64,000 nucleotides of DNA. Source: Dendrophyllia cribrosa. Lineage: Eukaryota > Cnidaria > Anthozoa > Scleractinia > Dendrophylliidae. Both the position numbers and the translations under genes were made by a program. Shown in pieces: positions 1-8,559 of the stretch (its first letter is position 1; each line of letters opens with the position of its first letter). The notes under the pieces are model-generated. The model did no database searches, was not told the origin of the DNA, and worked only from the letters and a program-made list of their open reading frames with translations. Location of the stretch: the NCBI GenBank assembly GCA_024195265.1, contig JAJLRJ010000016.1, forward strand, positions 62,001 through 126,000, written 5' to 3'.

Positions 1-1961
1 CTGAAAATATTGGGGTGACTCTTTCTATAGTTGATAACAAATTTAGGATATAAATTTATTCCTAAAAGCTGTTGTACGCCATAACCATAAACAAAACGAC
101 CTGGGGTAAATATCAAATATACGTCAGAGTGAACATCTATTACTTCACTTTGTATATTGCCATCAGTATGCAAATAATCTATTTTAAACTTGTCTGGTAC
201 AGCAGAAGTTATACTTCTGTAAGAGCCCCTAAGCCCCAAACGTAAATTTTTTACCAAACGCCATTGTAAATGTACTTGATTTTCAATTACTTTCGAGAGG
301 TAATAATTATTTCCAACATTGAATAAATTTTGAGAATGAAAAACATTATTTTTACCCAAATTAATTCCTTCCATTGAATTTTCTCCCAGTTGTTTTATGT
401 CGTTGCTATGGGATATATCTAAACTAATTCTTGGACGATAACTCAATAAATAACTACCTTTTAATGTATATTTTATTTTTTTATCTTTTGTACCATAGGC
501 TAAATATCCTTGCAATCTAAATCTATCATTTAAAGTTTTAAAAGTTCTAAAGGGATATTCAATTCTATAACCTTCCACTGCATTGTGTGCTAAAATCCTC
601 CAAAAGGGTCCTATTTGGATATTAGGAAAAGTATTGATATATCCTGTAATAAAAATATTGATAAAAGTAGTAAATCTATTGATACCTTCATTAGTTTTAA
701 ATACATTGATAAGTTTATAAGTATCTTTATTTACATTATGATCGGTGTGTAATTTCCAAAATTCTTCAGATTTTTTAAATTGATTGGGTTTATATTTTTC
801 AGTTTTTTTATCATAAAAACCCGTGGATTTCTCTTTATTAAAAACATAATTTTTGAAACGTTCTGTCCTCTGTATAATCACCCCTCTATTGTCTTCATTT
901 TTGCTAACCAGAGTAAAATCAACTTTGTATTTATTGGTCTTAGGATAAAAAACACTATCATTAACTATTTCAAACTCTTTTTCCAAAGTCAATCCTCTAA
1001 TGAAATTTATATTAATATCTTTGTGTATTTTCATACTGATTTGAGTAATGGCAAAAGATTTATCCGCTACTCTAAAATGTCCTTCAAAGGATAGATCTCT
1101 ATTTTCTCTTGGAAAGAAAAAGATACGGTATTGTTTATTCCCTGCAACTTGAATACTGTCATATAAAACATAATCATAATTAGCAAAACCCATCGTAGAT
1201 ACAGGGCTTACAAAACTTTTTCTGAGTAACAAAATATTGTTTTGATAAATATCCACAGGGTTTCTAAAAACATTAGAAAGTCTCTCAAATAAAAAATTAT
1301 CATCAACTAAGCCTTGCTGTTTTTCAGCAATTATTTGTTGGTTTTTTTTACCTAAGTCATTGTTTCCAAAGACATTATAAAATTTTTCTTCAATGTAAAA
1401 CGGTATATAGGGTTTGGCATTTTCATCATAGGGAATATTGGGAGCATTTACCTGTTGTCTAGTTTTCTGCAAAGTTGCTAAAAGCGTTGTATCAATATTA
1501 TTAAGTCCTATTTCGGTTACTAGATGTTTCTGATACTCATAAGACTTTGCCATACGCAAGCCATTTTTTTTCTTGCGTTTCCAAATTTCCTTTAGGATTC
1601 TGTAGGCAGGATTTTCCTTTTTTTTCAAACGTTTCTTAGGTTTTGTAACAACCACGATTTCTTCTAATTTATTATCTTCTTCCGTTAATCTAACTTTTAA
1701 ATATCCTGTTCTGGGATTAATACGTATTATTTTATTGGTAAACCCCAAGCAAGAAAATACCAAATGAATTTTATTTTCTGGAACTTTCAAAGAAAAATTA
1801 CCTCGCTCATCAGTGACTACACCAATGTTCTTATATTCTTTGACGTAAACCTCTACATAAGGCAAAGGCTGCTTATTATTATCTGTAACCAAACCTTTTA
1901 TTGTTAATTGAGCCTTCAAACTCAAAGAAAAAAATACAAACAATAAAACTATTAATTTCAT
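1..1961 (-). CDS. DUF5686 family outer-membrane protein with N-terminal carboxypeptidase-regulatory-like domain (3' end beyond window)
   Basis: The frame is open from an ATG at 1961 down to the window edge, about 653 codons, so the C-terminus is missing. It begins with a signal peptide (MKLIVLLFVFFSLSLKAQ), then a carboxypeptidase-D regulatory-like beta-sandwich at about residues 19-105 (LTIKGLVTDNNKQPLPYVEV, then TDERGNFSLKVP). A lysine-rich linker follows (KPKKRLKKKENPAYRILKEI), then the long DUF5686 region with barrel-like strands. This architecture is typical of Bacteroidota outer-membrane proteins of unknown function. The body resembles a TonB-receptor barrel, but no plug domain is seen. 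The family is well recognised but its substrate is unknown. It is transcribed away from the damaged methyltransferase upstream and need not be linked to it. Confidence 0.85.
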   Translation of the reverse strand, partial: MKLIVLLFVFFSLSLKAQLTIKGLVTDNNKQPLPYVEVYVKEYKNIGVVTDERGNFSLKVPENKIHLVFSCLGFTNKIIRINPRTGYLKVRLTEEDNKLEEIVVVTKPKKRLKKKENPAYRILKEIWKRKKKNGLRMAKSYEYQKHLVTEIGLNNIDTTLLATLQKTRQQVNAPNIPYDENAKPYIPFYIEEKFYNVFGNNDLGKKNQQIIAEKQQGLVDDNFLFERLSNVFRNPVDIYQNNILLLRKSFVSPVSTMGFANYDYVLYDSIQVAGNKQYRIFFFPRENRDLSFEGHFRVADKSFAITQISMKIHKDININFIRGLTLEKEFEIVNDSVFYPKTNKYKVDFTLVSKNEDNRGVIIQRTERFKNYVFNKEKSTGFYDKKTEKYKPNQFKKSEEFWKLHTDHNVNKDTYKLINVFKTNEGINRFTTFINIFITGYINTFPNIQIGPFWRILAHNAVEGYRIEYPFRTFKTLNDRFRLQGYLAYGTKDKKIKYTLKGSYLLSYRPRISLDISHSNDIKQLGENSMEGINLGKNNVFHSQNLFNVGNNYYLSKVIENQVHLQWRLVKNLRLGLRGSYRSITSAVPDKFKIDYLHTDGNIQSEVIDVHSDVYLIFTPGRFVYGYGVQQLLGINLYPKFVINYRKSHPNIF

Positions 1962-2022
1962 AAAAAAGAATTTTTTTAATTTCTATAAAGTAGCAGATTT
2001 TGTGATTCTAAAACATTAAAAG

Positions 2023-2861
2023 TTACATACTTAATTGCTTCTTTGTCTTTAAAGGAGTGATATTTTTAAAATTTTTTATCATGTTTGTTTGTAAATATTT
2101 AATTCTTTGTTTTGTTAATTCACAATATTTTTCAGATATTTCAATTCCTATGTATTTTCTACCCAAAATATGAGAAGTTATCATTGTTGAACCAGATCCC
2201 ATCATTGGGTCTAATACTATATCATTTTTATTAGTAAAAACTTGAATAAAATCATAAGGTATTTTATCTGGATAAGTTGCTGGATGATAACGTTTTAAAG
2301 ATACTTTATCTCCACCATTTGAATAATCCCAAATAGTGCAGGGCATTTTTTATCGTTAATAACTATTTTTCTCGATTCTACTGTTTCACCATTTTTATTT
2401 CTATTTGCTCCACCTTTCATTGATTTTCCAGCATGTTTACATGGTATTTTGATAGGTTCTTTATTGAATGTTTTAGGTTTTATACCTTTTAGAAAAATAG
2501 GCATATATTCATGATCAACTCTAAATCGTTTAGACCACCAAGCGCCATCTTTACCTTGCTTTTTATAAATGTTACATTCAAACAATTTAAACCCTATATT
2601 ATCGCACCAATCAATAATAGTTTTAAAAGACGTCAATGTCTTACAACCTTTTTGAGTCTGATCTTGAATAACCATTACTACGATACCACCATCTTTGGTA
2701 ACTCTGTATAACTGCTTACCTAATTTATTTAAATTTATATTATACCCGTTATAATCTCTTAAATTATCATAAGGTGGTGAAAAGACTGTTAAATCAAAAA
2801 AATTGTCTTTAAATTTTTCTAATTCATTTAGGCAATTTCCATTTATTATTTGATTATTCAT
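2023..2861 (-). pseudogene. Beta-class DNA methyltransferase (N4-C or N6-A), split by one frameshift
   Basis: Two overlapping frames carry the halves of one methyltransferase. The first (2861 down to 2295) has catalytic motif IV as FSPPYDNLRDY near residue 28 and a variable target-recognition region. The second (down to 2023) has the AdoMet-binding motif as LDPMMGSGSTM and then GRKYIGIEISEKYCEL. The order of motif IV before motif I marks the beta class. The switch lies at a run of six A (six T on the plus strand, 2346-2351). One more A would join the frames without loss of any residue, so the lesion is a single-base deletion, a slippage-switched gene or a sequencing error. No nuclease partner adjoins it; the only neighbour of this type is another methyltransferase remnant directly upstream. 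Confidence 0.85.
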
Positions 2862-2911
2862 TTATGACAATCTTTATAATAATGTAAATGGTAATAAAAA
2901 AATCAATTCCT

Positions 2912-3167
2912 TCATCTATATATCTTATGTATTTGCCAATCTCTTTCATGTAATTCCATAGACAAATTTATTTCATCAAATAAAATCCAATCCACTCCAT
3001 TTGTTTTCAATTTTTAGAAGATTTTCTTCCTGATTATTACAAAAATCAAAATATTCTTTAACTATTTCAAAACCCAAGAAATTTCTATTTAATTCCTTAG
3101 CACCTATCACATTCGTTCCACTTCTCATAAATGAATCAAAACTAAATCATTACAATCTTGTAATAAA
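2912..3167 (-). pseudogene. C-terminal remnant of a second DNA methyltransferase
   Basis: Between the pdhB stop and the split methyltransferase, the minus strand encodes a recognisable methyltransferase tail. It reads NDLVL, then after a one-base shift SFMRSGTNVIGAKELNRNF and LGFEIVKEYFDF. This matches the usual motif I region (LDPFMGSGTT...LNRNFIGFEI) but with P and G replaced by S and R. A second shift then leads into a short frame ending in WQIHKIYR and a stop at 2912-2914. There is no start, no SPPY motif and no N-terminal half. The fragment begins within a few bases of the pdhB stop codon, so its 5' part was removed by a rearrangement ending at that gene. It is non-functional. Confidence 0.7.
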
Positions 3168-3170
3168 AAT

Positions 3171-4151
3171 TTATCTGTACAAAACTTCCTTTATTTTTTT
3201 TATAACATCTTGATAATCCGGCAACCACTTTTGTAATAAAACTGGAGAAAAAGGCGCGGGAGTATCTGCCGTATTGATTCTTTTAATAGGAGCATCTAAA
3301 TAATCAAAAGCAAGATTCTGTACCTGATAAGTAATTTCTGTAGAGATATTTCCAAAAGGCCACGCCTCTTCTAAAATAACCAACCTATTCGTTTTTTTTA
3401 CAGATTCTATAATGGTATTTACATCTAATGGACGAATCGTTCTCAAATCTAAAATTTCTACAGAAATACCTTCTTCTTTTTGTAGAACATCCGCTGCTTT
3501 ATAAGCCTCTTTAATAATTTTTCCAAAAGATACTACTGTGACATCTGTCCCTTTTCTTTTAACTTCTGCTAGCCCAATGGGCAATAAATATTCTCCTTCT
3601 GGAACTTCTCCTTTATCACCGTACATCTGTTCAGACTCCATAAAAATTACAGGGTCATTATCTCTGATAGAAGATTTTAATAAACCTTTGGCATCACGGG
3701 GATTAGAGGGTACAACTACCTTGAGCCCAGGGGTATTGGCAAACCAATTTTCAAAGGCCTGTGAATGCGTTGCTCCTAATTGTCCTGCTGATGCGGTAGG
3801 GCCTCTAAAAACAATAGGGCAATCAAATTGCCCTCCAGACATTTGTCTGATCTTGGCAGCGTTATTGATAATTTGATCAATACCTACCAAACAAAAATTA
3901 AAAGTCATATATTCCACAATAGGTCTATTACCTGTCATAGTAGAACCGACAGCAATTCCTCCAAAACCTGATTCTGAAATGGGAGTATCAATTACTCTTT
4001 TCTCGCCAAATTCAGCTAACATTCCCTTGGAAGCTTTATAAGCGCCATTGTATTGTGCGACCTCTTCGCCCATTAAATAAACACTCTCATCTCTGCGCAT
4101 TTCTTCACTCATTGCCTCACATATTGCCTCTCTAAATTGTATTACTCTCAT
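3171..4151 (-). CDS. pdhB: Pyruvate dehydrogenase E1 component, beta subunit
   Basis: The 326-residue protein has the usual length of alpha2-beta2-type E1-beta subunits and starts MRVIQFREAICEAM. It contains VYLMGEEVAQYNGAYK, DTPISESGFGGIAVG and EYMTFNFC...QIINNAAK, which form the thiamine-diphosphate and E1-alpha interface, then GATHSQAFENWF and the C-terminal transketolase domain (LRTIRPLDVNTI, LEEAWPFGNISTEI). It decarboxylates pyruvate together with E1-alpha and passes the acetyl group to the lipoyl E2, in the cytoplasm. No pdhA or pdhC lies nearby, as is common in flavobacteria. The gene is divergent from etfB; a weak minus-strand -7 element (TACTTTCG) lies at 4187-4194. Confidence 0.95.
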   Translation of the reverse strand: MRVIQFREAICEAMSEEMRRDESVYLMGEEVAQYNGAYKASKGMLAEFGEKRVIDTPISESGFGGIAVGSTMTGNRPIVEYMTFNFCLVGIDQIINNAAKIRQMSGGQFDCPIVFRGPTASAGQLGATHSQAFENWFANTPGLKVVVPSNPRDAKGLLKSSIRDNDPVIFMESEQMYGDKGEVPEGEYLLPIGLAEVKRKGTDVTVVSFGKIIKEAYKAADVLQKEEGISVEILDLRTIRPLDVNTIIESVKKTNRLVILEEAWPFGNISTEITYQVQNLAFDYLDAPIKRINTADTPAPFSPVLLQKWLPDYQDVIKKIKEVLYR

Positions 4152-4258
4152 AATGATTTGATATTATTTTTTACCTTATCAAGTTGCGAAAGTAATTATT
4201 TTTTAATTAAGTTTGCCACAAATTAAGATATGCTGTTAATTTTAAATGTTTTAAAATT

Positions 4259-5005
4259 ATGAAGATATTAGTTTGCATTAACTGCGTACCCGATACTACT
4301 TCTAAAATAAATTTTACAAAAGACTTTAAAAAATTTGATAAAAACGGGGTACAATTTGTTATCAACCCTCACGATGAACTTACACTAACACGCTCCATTT
4401 GGTTTAAGGAAAAACAAGGAGCAAATATTACAGTGCTTCATGTAGGAGATAATACCTGTGAAAATTCTTTGCGAAAAGCTCTTGCCATTGGGGTAGACGA
4501 AGCGGTAAGAATTGATGCTCACCCAGAAAATGCTCACTTTGTTGCTATACAAATTGCAAATTTTGTAGAACAAGAAAATTTTGATTTGATTTTCACAGGA
4601 AAAGAATCTATAGATTATAATGGTGGTATGGTAGGTGGTATATTATCAGCTATTTTGGATATACCTTTTATAAATACTTGCACAAGTTTGGAAATAGAAG
4701 AAAAAACTGCTACGGCAAAAAGAGAAATAGAAGGAGGTTTTCAGAAATTATCTTGTGATTTACCCTTGATTGTTGCAGGGCATAGAGGATTGGTGGAGGA
4801 AAAAGATTTAAAAATTCCCAGTATGAAAGGAATTATGATAGCAAGAAAAAAGATTATAAAAATCATAAAGCCCATTGCTACGATCAAAACTACGGAAACT
4901 ATTTTTTTTGAAAAACCCGAGAAGAAAAGTGATTGTCAAATGATTGATAACAAAGATCTTGACAAACTTATCGATCTGTTACACAACAAAATTAAAGTCA
5001 TTTAA
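4259..5005 (+). CDS. etfB: Electron transfer flavoprotein, beta subunit
   Basis: The 248-residue protein starts MKILVCINCVPDTTSKINF and contains the ETF-beta features INPHDELTLTRSIWFKEK, DEAVRID, and TGKESIDYNGGMVGGILSAIL, the family signature around the AMP-binding loop. It pairs with ETF-alpha in an FAD-containing heterodimer that takes electrons from acyl-CoA dehydrogenases and passes them to the quinone pool. It is the first gene of a tight operon with etfA (17 bases to the etfA ATG) and thyA. Confidence 0.95.
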   Translation: MKILVCINCVPDTTSKINFTKDFKKFDKNGVQFVINPHDELTLTRSIWFKEKQGANITVLHVGDNTCENSLRKALAIGVDEAVRIDAHPENAHFVAIQIANFVEQENFDLIFTGKESIDYNGGMVGGILSAILDIPFINTCTSLEIEEKTATAKREIEGGFQKLSCDLPLIVAGHRGLVEEKDLKIPSMKGIMIARKKIIKIIKPIATIKTTETIFFEKPEKKSDCQMIDNKDLDKLIDLLHNKIKVI

Positions 5006-5022
5006 CCTCTCTTTTTTTGATT

Positions 5023-5976
5023 ATGTCCATTATTGTTTTTACAGAATCCAAACAAAAAATTATAAACAAGTCTTCTATTGAAGCAATTTGTTACGCAAAG
5101 TCTATAGCAGAGGATACGAGTAAAGATGTTATTGCTGTAGCTTTTAATACAAACAAAATTGACCATCTGAAAAACTATGGTGCAGATATTATTTTAAATA
5201 TCAATCTATCGGAAGATCTTACAGAAAATCCACAGGTAATTACACACATTTTAAAAAATGTTATAGAAAAAAAACAAGGAGAAATCATCATTTTCAGCAG
5301 TAGTGCGAATGGACAATATTTTGCTCCTATACTTGCTGGAAAATTAGAAGTTTCTTACGCGTCTAATACTTTAGAAAAGCCTTTGAGTTATGAACCTTTT
5401 ACAGTAAAAAGAAAATCTTTTTCCAGCAAAGCCATTGAACATATTTGTTTACATACAGATATTAAAATTATAGGGCTTAGTAGAAATTGTTTTGAAATTA
5501 TCCAAAAACGGGGTAAAGGAATTATAGAAAATTTTGAAATAATTCCTATAAATTCACCAATAAAAATTATAGAGACCAAACAGATATCTAATAACGTTCA
5601 ATTGGAAGATGCAGAAATTATTGTCTCTGGAGGGCGTGGTTTACAAGGAGCTGAACATTGGTATTTAATAGATAATTTAGCAGCAGTTTTGGAGGGCGCT
5701 ACAGCTTGTTCTAAGTCCGTATCCGACATGGGTTGGCGACCTCATAGCGAACATGTAGGACAAACAGGAAAATCCATTGCTTGTAATTTATATATTGCTA
5801 TAGGAATTTCGGGAGCCACACAACATATAGCAGGTATAAATGCTTGCAAAACAAAAATTGTTATCAACAATGATCCAGAGGCGCCTTTTTTCAAAGTAGC
5901 AGACTATGGAATTATAGCAGATGCTTTTGAGTTTGTACCAAGATTTATTGAAAAAATTAAGGAACTAAAAAAATAA
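5023..5976 (+). CDS. etfA: Electron transfer flavoprotein, alpha subunit
   Basis: The 317-residue protein has an N-terminal domain ([11 protein letters not shown]...EAICYAK) and the C-terminal FAD domain with the family signature: [48 protein letters not shown] and [17 protein letters not shown]. These contact FAD in the ETF heterodimer. I chose the ATG at 5023 over the in-frame TTG at 5017, because the protein then begins MSIIVFTES as homologues do. It sits between etfB and thyA on the same strand. Confidence 0.95.
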   Translation: MSIIVFTESKQKIINKSSIEAICYAKSIAEDTSKDVIAVAFNTNKIDHLKNYGADIILNINLSEDLTENPQVITHILKNVIEKKQGEIIIFSSSANGQYFAPILAGKLEVSYASNTLEKPLSYEPFTVKRKSFSSKAIEHICLHTDIKIIGLSRNCFEIIQKRGKGIIENFEIIPINSPIKIIETKQISNNVQLEDAEIIVSGGRGLQGAEHWYLIDNLAAVLEGATACSKSVSDMGWRPHSEHVGQTGKSIACNLYIAIGISGATQHIAGINACKTKIVINNDPEAPFFKVADYGIIADAFEFVPRFIEKIKELKK

Positions 5977-5986
5977 ACCAAGAGAT

Positions 5987-6811
5987 TTGAAATCATATTT
6001 AAACCTTTGTAAAACAATCCTTAAAGAAGGAGTAGAAAAAACAGATAGAACAGGAATAGGGACTAAGAGTATTTTTGGACACCAAATGCGTTTTGATTTA
6101 AATGAAGGGTTTCCCTTATTGACTACTAAAGAAATTCATATAAAATCTGTAATCTATGAACTTCTATGGTTTTTAAAAGGAGATACAAATATTCAATATT
6201 TAAAAGAAAATAATGTAAATATTTGGAATAATTGGGCCGATAAAAATGGAGATTTAGGAGATATTTATGGGAAACAATGGCGTAATTGGAACAATGAAAA
6301 TATTGATCAAATACAACAGGTTATAGATACTTTAAAAACAAATCCACATAGTAGACGAATGATAGTAAGTAGTTGGAATCCTGGTGTTTTACCCAATACT
6401 TCTCTTTCATTTTCTGAAAATATTAAAAGAGGAAAGCAAGCATTACCTCCCTGCCATACTTTATTTCAATTTTATGTAGCAGAAAATAAGTTATCGTGTC
6501 AATTGTATCAAAGAAGTGGAGATACATTTTTAGGACTTCCTTTTAATATAGCTTCTTACTCTCTTTTAATTATGATGATAGCACAAGTAACGAACTTAAA
6601 ATTAGGAGATTATATACATACCCTAGGAGATGCTCATATTTATAAAAATCATTTTGAACAAGTGAATTTACAATTAAAGAGAATGCCAAAAAACTCACCA
6701 AAAATGATTATTAATCCCAAAGTAAATAACCTTTTTGACTTTAAGTATGAAGATTTTAAACTAGAAAATTATAATCCCTATCCAAAAATTAAAGGAAAAG
6801 TTGCAGTTTAG
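5987..6811 (+). CDS. thyA: Thymidylate synthase
   Basis: The 274-residue ThyA makes dTMP from dUMP with methylene-tetrahydrofolate. Visible landmarks are [38 protein letters not shown], the catalytic cysteine at about 156 in [12 protein letters not shown], the dUMP-binding [19 protein letters not shown], and [13 protein letters not shown] short insertion before the catalytic loop ([15 protein letters not shown]) is usual in Bacteroidota. The protein appears to begin at a TTG at 5987, since no ATG precedes the conserved [14 protein letters not shown]. The gene starts only ten bases after etfA and is probably co-transcribed with it. Confidence 0.93.
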   Translation: MKSYLNLCKTILKEGVEKTDRTGIGTKSIFGHQMRFDLNEGFPLLTTKEIHIKSVIYELLWFLKGDTNIQYLKENNVNIWNNWADKNGDLGDIYGKQWRNWNNENIDQIQQVIDTLKTNPHSRRMIVSSWNPGVLPNTSLSFSENIKRGKQALPPCHTLFQFYVAENKLSCQLYQRSGDTFLGLPFNIASYSLLIMMIAQVTNLKLGDYIHTLGDAHIYKNHFEQVNLQLKRMPKNSPKMIINPKVNNLFDFKYEDFKLENYNPYPKIKGKVAV

Positions 6812-6830
6812 ATTCAAGATTTTGACATGC

Positions 6831-6863
6831 TTTGTATAAAAATAAAAAATTTATTTAACTTTG
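6831..6863 (+). promoter_or_regulatory. Bacteroidota-type promoter of the 6882 outer-membrane protein gene
   Basis: TTTG at 6831-6834 and TAACTTTG at 6856-6863, separated by 21 bases, match the Bacteroidota primary-sigma consensus (TTTG at -33, TAnnTTTG at -7). The expected transcript start is about 12 bases before the ATG at 6882. Confidence 0.6.
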
Positions 6864-6881
6864 TAACCAAAATTAAAAAAA

Positions 6882-7490
6882 ATGAAAAAAATAGATTATT
6901 TTTTAGTAATGTGTTTTATGGTGTTTTTTATGAGTGTGAATGGACAAGAAAAGAAAGATAAAGATGAAAATATCAATACACTTTTTGGTAAAGACGATAG
7001 AAAGTTTACTCTCGGCGGTTTCGGGGGACCCAAATTTGGTATAACTCTTGTCAATGGAAATTGGAGATTTTTTTCGGGGGCAAAAGGAGGTTTTTTGATT
7101 AATAGAAAATACATTATTGGAATAGAGGGAGAATATAATAGCTTTTTCAAAAAAGAAGAACAATTTCATTCTTCAAGGGGAGGTCTTTTATTAGAATATG
7201 TACCCAATATAACAAAATCTTTACACCTTTCTTATGCTATAACCTTAGGTGGAAATACCCTTTATAAAAATAAAGAAGACAAAAAAAAAAGAGAATATGA
7301 TGGTTATCTCTATGTAAAACCCAATATTTCAGTGAATTTTAATTTTGCAAAATTCTTTATTGGATCTATAGATATATCTTATACGTATACTCTTAATAAT
7401 ACTCTTGATAAAACTAGTTATTCTGTAGTGAGTGCAGATGATTTGTCAGGGATAAATCTTGGATTTACGTTAAAATTTGGAAAATTTTAG
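6882..7490 (+). CDS. Small outer-membrane beta-barrel protein of unknown function
   Basis: The 202-residue protein has a signal peptide (FLVMCFMVFFMSVNGQ) followed by a charged stretch (EKKDKDENINTLFGKDDRKF). The rest is alternating aromatic and glycine-rich strands (LGGFGGPKFGITL, GAKGGFLINRKYIIGIEGEYNSF) ending in GINLGFTLKFGKF. A terminal aromatic residue of this kind is the usual barrel-assembly signal, and the size suits an eight-stranded barrel. It has its own promoter and stands between thyA and the convergent menB. The substrate or role cannot be told from sequence. Confidence 0.7.
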   Translation: MKKIDYFLVMCFMVFFMSVNGQEKKDKDENINTLFGKDDRKFTLGGFGGPKFGITLVNGNWRFFSGAKGGFLINRKYIIGIEGEYNSFFKKEEQFHSSRGGLLLEYVPNITKSLHLSYAITLGGNTLYKNKEDKKKREYDGYLYVKPNISVNFNFAKFFIGSIDISYTYTLNNTLDKTSYSVVSADDLSGINLGFTLKFGKF

Positions 7491-7521
7491 AAAGCTTTAT
7501 ATATAAAGATTTTTTAGAATT

Positions 7522-8385
7522 TTATGATGTCCATTTGGTCTTAAAATTAGGTTTTCTTTTTTCCAAGAAGGCGTCTCTGCCTTCTTTAGCTTCTTCGGTC
7601 ATATAGGCTAATCTGGTTGCCTCTCCTGCAAAAACTTGTTGCCCAACCATACCATCATCTGTTAAATTCATTGCAAATTTTAACATTTTTATAGAGGTTG
7701 GTGATTTTTGTGATATTTTTAATGCCCATTCATACGCTGTATTTTCCAAATCTTTATGAGGGATTACAGCATTGACCATTCCCATTTCAAAAGCTTGCTG
7801 TGCCGAATAATCAGCTCCCAAAAAGAAAATCTCTCTAGCTTTTTTCTGCCCTACCATTTTTGCCAAATATGCTGAACCATACCCTCCATCAAAACTTGTT
7901 ACATCTGCATCGGTTTGTTTGAAAATAGCATGTTCCTTACTAGCTAAGGTCAAATCACAAATCACGTGTAAACTATGTCCTCCTCCTACAGCCCAACCAG
8001 AAACTACGGCAATTACAACCTTTGGCATAAAACGTATCAAACGTTGCACCTCCAAAATATTCAAACGGTGGCGGCCATCTTTTCCGACATAACCTTGAAG
8101 CCCACGAAATTTTTGATCACCTCCTGAACAAAAAGCATATACACCATCCTTAGGAGAGGGACCCTCTGAAGATAACAATACTACCGCGATAGTATCATCT
8201 TCTTGAACATTGTAAAACGCATCATATAACTCTGTAGTTGTTCTAGGACGAAAAGCATTTCTAACCTCTGGACGATTAAAAGCAATTCGTGCCACCCCAT
8301 CAGAAGATTTTTTAAAAGTGATATCCTTATAAATATCTCCTAAATGTTTGGAAGGTGCTATATGTTTCCAAATAATTTTTGACAT
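7522..8385 (-). CDS. menB: 1,4-dihydroxy-2-naphthoyl-CoA synthase
   Basis: The 287-residue crotonase-fold enzyme of menaquinone synthesis closes the ring of succinylbenzoyl-CoA. MenB-type landmarks are ARIAFNRPEVRNAFRP, the oxyanion-hole region CSGGDQKFRG, AVVSGWAVGGGHSLHVICDLTLAS, and TDADVTSFDGGYGSAYLAK, which distinguishes MenB from ordinary enoyl-CoA hydratases. The C-terminus ends in EKRKPNFKTKW. I place the start at the ATG at 8385 (MSKIIWKHI). An upstream start at 8406 would lie inside the -7 element at 8404-8411. Menaquinone is the expected quinone of this group and links the ETF and oxidase genes nearby. Confidence 0.93.
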   Translation of the reverse strand: MSKIIWKHIAPSKHLGDIYKDITFKKSSDGVARIAFNRPEVRNAFRPRTTTELYDAFYNVQEDDTIAVVLLSSEGPSPKDGVYAFCSGGDQKFRGLQGYVGKDGRHRLNILEVQRLIRFMPKVVIAVVSGWAVGGGHSLHVICDLTLASKEHAIFKQTDADVTSFDGGYGSAYLAKMVGQKKAREIFFLGADYSAQQAFEMGMVNAVIPHKDLENTAYEWALKISQKSPTSIKMLKFAMNLTDDGMVGQQVFAGEATRLAYMTEEAKEGRDAFLEKRKPNFKTKWTS

Positions 8386-8403
8386 TCTAAAAAATTTAAA
8401 GGG

Positions 8404-8411
8404 CAAAGTTA
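8404..8411 (-). promoter_or_regulatory. -7 element of the menB promoter
   Basis: On the minus strand this reads TAACTTTG, an exact TAnnTTTG match, 18 bases before the chosen menB ATG. It decides the menB start codon, because the longer reading frame would begin inside the promoter. Confidence 0.5.
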
Positions 8412-8559
8412 TTTTAATATTTTAAATCTAAACAATAATATACTTTTTACAAATATGAAAAAAAATTTATTAATATTCAATATAACTTAAAAAATATTAA
8501 ATTTCGGTATTAAATAACTTAATATTGCAACCATAATAATTAATACTTTATAATTTATA

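Noticed and set aside
780..1094. Plus-strand 104-codon frame opposite the DUF5686 gene
   Set aside because: It lies entirely antisense to a conserved coding region and has no recognisable motif.
3538..3876. Plus-strand 112-codon frame opposite pdhB
   Set aside because: It is an antisense shadow of a highly conserved enzyme.
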